Source: JAEHDI01 sp035455185 (GTDB taxonomy: Bacteria; Acidobacteriota; Terriglobia; Bryobacterales; Bryobacteraceae). Taken from it: a stretch of 6,298 bases of DNA. Position 1 is the first letter of the stretch. The number at the start of each line of letters is the position of its first letter. Shown here in pieces: positions 5,591 to 6,298 of this stretch. The stretch is taken from positions 1 through 6,298 of the forward strand of contig DATIFQ010000196.1 in the NCBI GenBank assembly GCA_035455185.1, given 5' to 3'. The notes under the pieces are model-generated. The model saw nothing but the letters and a program-made list of their open reading frames with translations, had not been told where the DNA came from and ran no database searches. The translations under genes and the position numbers were made by a program.

Positions 5591-6298
5591 TCACAGCATC
5601 TCACTGGCCAACAACAACGCCTCCTGTACGAGGAGGTCCTCCTTCGGCGTGACCGACAACGGCTGGCCCGACGCCACCTTGTCCGCCAGTTCCTCGAACT
5701 CTCCGGCATAACGCCGGAATGGAGGTAGCTCCGCCCTCTGGATCCCGGCCTGGTAGGGGCCGGCTGCCTCCGCGAGGTCGATATTCAATATCCCCGGCTC
5801 GATCGGCCGGACGACCGCCGTTCCGTTCGATCCGAGCACCTCGAACGACCGGTGCCTGTTCGCTCCCGGCTGAAGCACCGAACTCGAGATGATGCCCAAG
5901 GCTCGCGAGAATTCGAAGACCGCCACTGTGTTATCGGCCAGTTTATCGTCGAATTGGCCGTGCTTTCTGAGCACAGGCGTTACTTTCTCAGGCTCCCCCA
6001 GCAGCCGGACCATCGGGTCGATCAGGTGGCACCCCTGCTCGAACATCTGCCCGCCTTTGAAAAGCGCCCATTCGGCACGGCTCTTTTCGGGGATGAGGGT
6101 ATTCATCATCCCCCGAACGAGGTAGACCTGGCCGAGCCACCCTTTTCGAGCCGCTTCCAGCGCGCGGTTGATGCCGGGATGGTAACGCCACATGTAACCC
6201 ATTTGCACCAAAAGGTTCTTCTTCTCTGCCGTCGCGAGCAGCGAGTTGAGATCCTTCAAATTGTCCGCCGGCGGCTTCTCGAGGTGCAGATGCTTGCC
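5591..6298 (-). CDS. Gfo/Idh/MocA-family oxidoreductase, C-terminal part (5' end outside window)
   Basis: The frame is open to the right edge and stops at TGA 5593-5591, so 235 residues are visible. The missing N-terminus, roughly 100 residues by family size, should contain the Rossmann nucleotide-binding motif. The first visible residues, KHLHLEKPP, contain the family's EKP signature (7-9), whose lysine takes part in catalysis. GYMWRYHPGINRA (34-46) and GGQMFEQGCHLIDPMVRLLG (82-101) follow; H91 and D94 of the GCHLID motif are the usual active-site residues. The C-terminal alpha/beta domain carries DNTVAVFEF and the LGSNGTAVV block. Such enzymes oxidise or reduce hydroxyl groups of sugars, inositols or related polyols using NAD(P). 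In this kind of bacterium many carry a Tat leader, which cannot be checked here. It is the first gene of a two-gene run with the FAH-family gene, suggesting successive steps in breakdown of a sugar-derived acid (inference). Confidence 0.9.
   Translation of the reverse strand, partial: GKHLHLEKPPADNLKDLNSLLATAEKKNLLVQMGYMWRYHPGINRALEAARKGWLGQVYLVRGMMNTLIPEKSRAEWALFKGGQMFEQGCHLIDPMVRLLGEPEKVTPVLRKHGQFDDKLADNTVAVFEFSRALGIISSSVLQPGANRHRSFEVLGSNGTAVVRPIEPGILNIDLAEAAGPYQAGIQRAELPPFRRYAGEFEELADKVASGQPLSVTPKEDLLVQEALLLASEML

Noticed and set aside
5581..5709. 43-codon N-terminal extension of the FAH frame
   Set aside because: It overlaps the end of the oxidoreductase gene and encodes an Arg/Ser-rich, non-conserved stretch. 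A good ribosome binding site supports ATG 5580.

Overview
The window is GC-rich, gene-dense bacterial chromosome. It holds six clear protein genes; two of them run off the edges. The gene set suggests Acidobacteriota, perhaps a Solibacter/Bryobacter-like soil bacterium. It comprises an M14 peptidase with an amidotransferase-like C-terminal half, a secreted beta-helix protein, a PerR-type Fur regulator, and a Gfo/Idh/MocA oxidoreductase next to a fumarylacetoacetate hydrolase (FAH) family enzyme carrying a twin-arginine-like leader. That placement rests on remembered family resemblance, not on a marker gene. I see no rRNA, tRNA, CRISPR array, insertion sequence or phage gene.

Layout, left to right. 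(1) 1-1077, plus strand: C-terminal part of a zinc carboxypeptidase-like M14 protein. (2) 1074-2999, minus strand: secreted right-handed beta-helix protein, converging on gene 1 with a 4-bp overlap of the two stop codons. (3) 3054-3521, minus strand: YbaK/ProX-type aminoacyl-tRNA deacylase, 54 bp upstream of the beta-helix gene. That gap carries a strong promoter for the beta-helix gene, which looks leaderless. (4) A divergent intergenic region of about 200 bp with promoter-like sequences and a doubtful 42-codon small frame. (5) 3728-4222, plus strand: small membrane-anchored protein with a proline-rich linker and a conserved-looking C-terminal domain. (6) 4307-4732, plus strand: PerR-like regulator with its own TTGACA promoter element. 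(7) 4744-5580, minus strand: FAH-family hydrolase. (8) 5591-6298, minus strand: C-terminal two thirds of a Gfo/Idh/MocA oxidoreductase, 10 bp upstream of gene 7 and probably in the same operon.

Functionally, the right-hand pair looks like a small catabolic module: an NAD(P)-dependent sugar or polyol dehydrogenase followed by a hydrolase or isomerase acting on a keto-acid intermediate. The left pair, an M14 protein and a beta-helix protein, fits extracellular polymer degradation. The deacylase and PerR genes are housekeeping or stress functions. No obviously new multi-gene system is visible. The points most worth a second look are the Tat-like leader on the FAH enzyme, the leaderless beta-helix promoter with a perfect palindrome in its spacer, and an extra CxxC in the PerR-like regulator.
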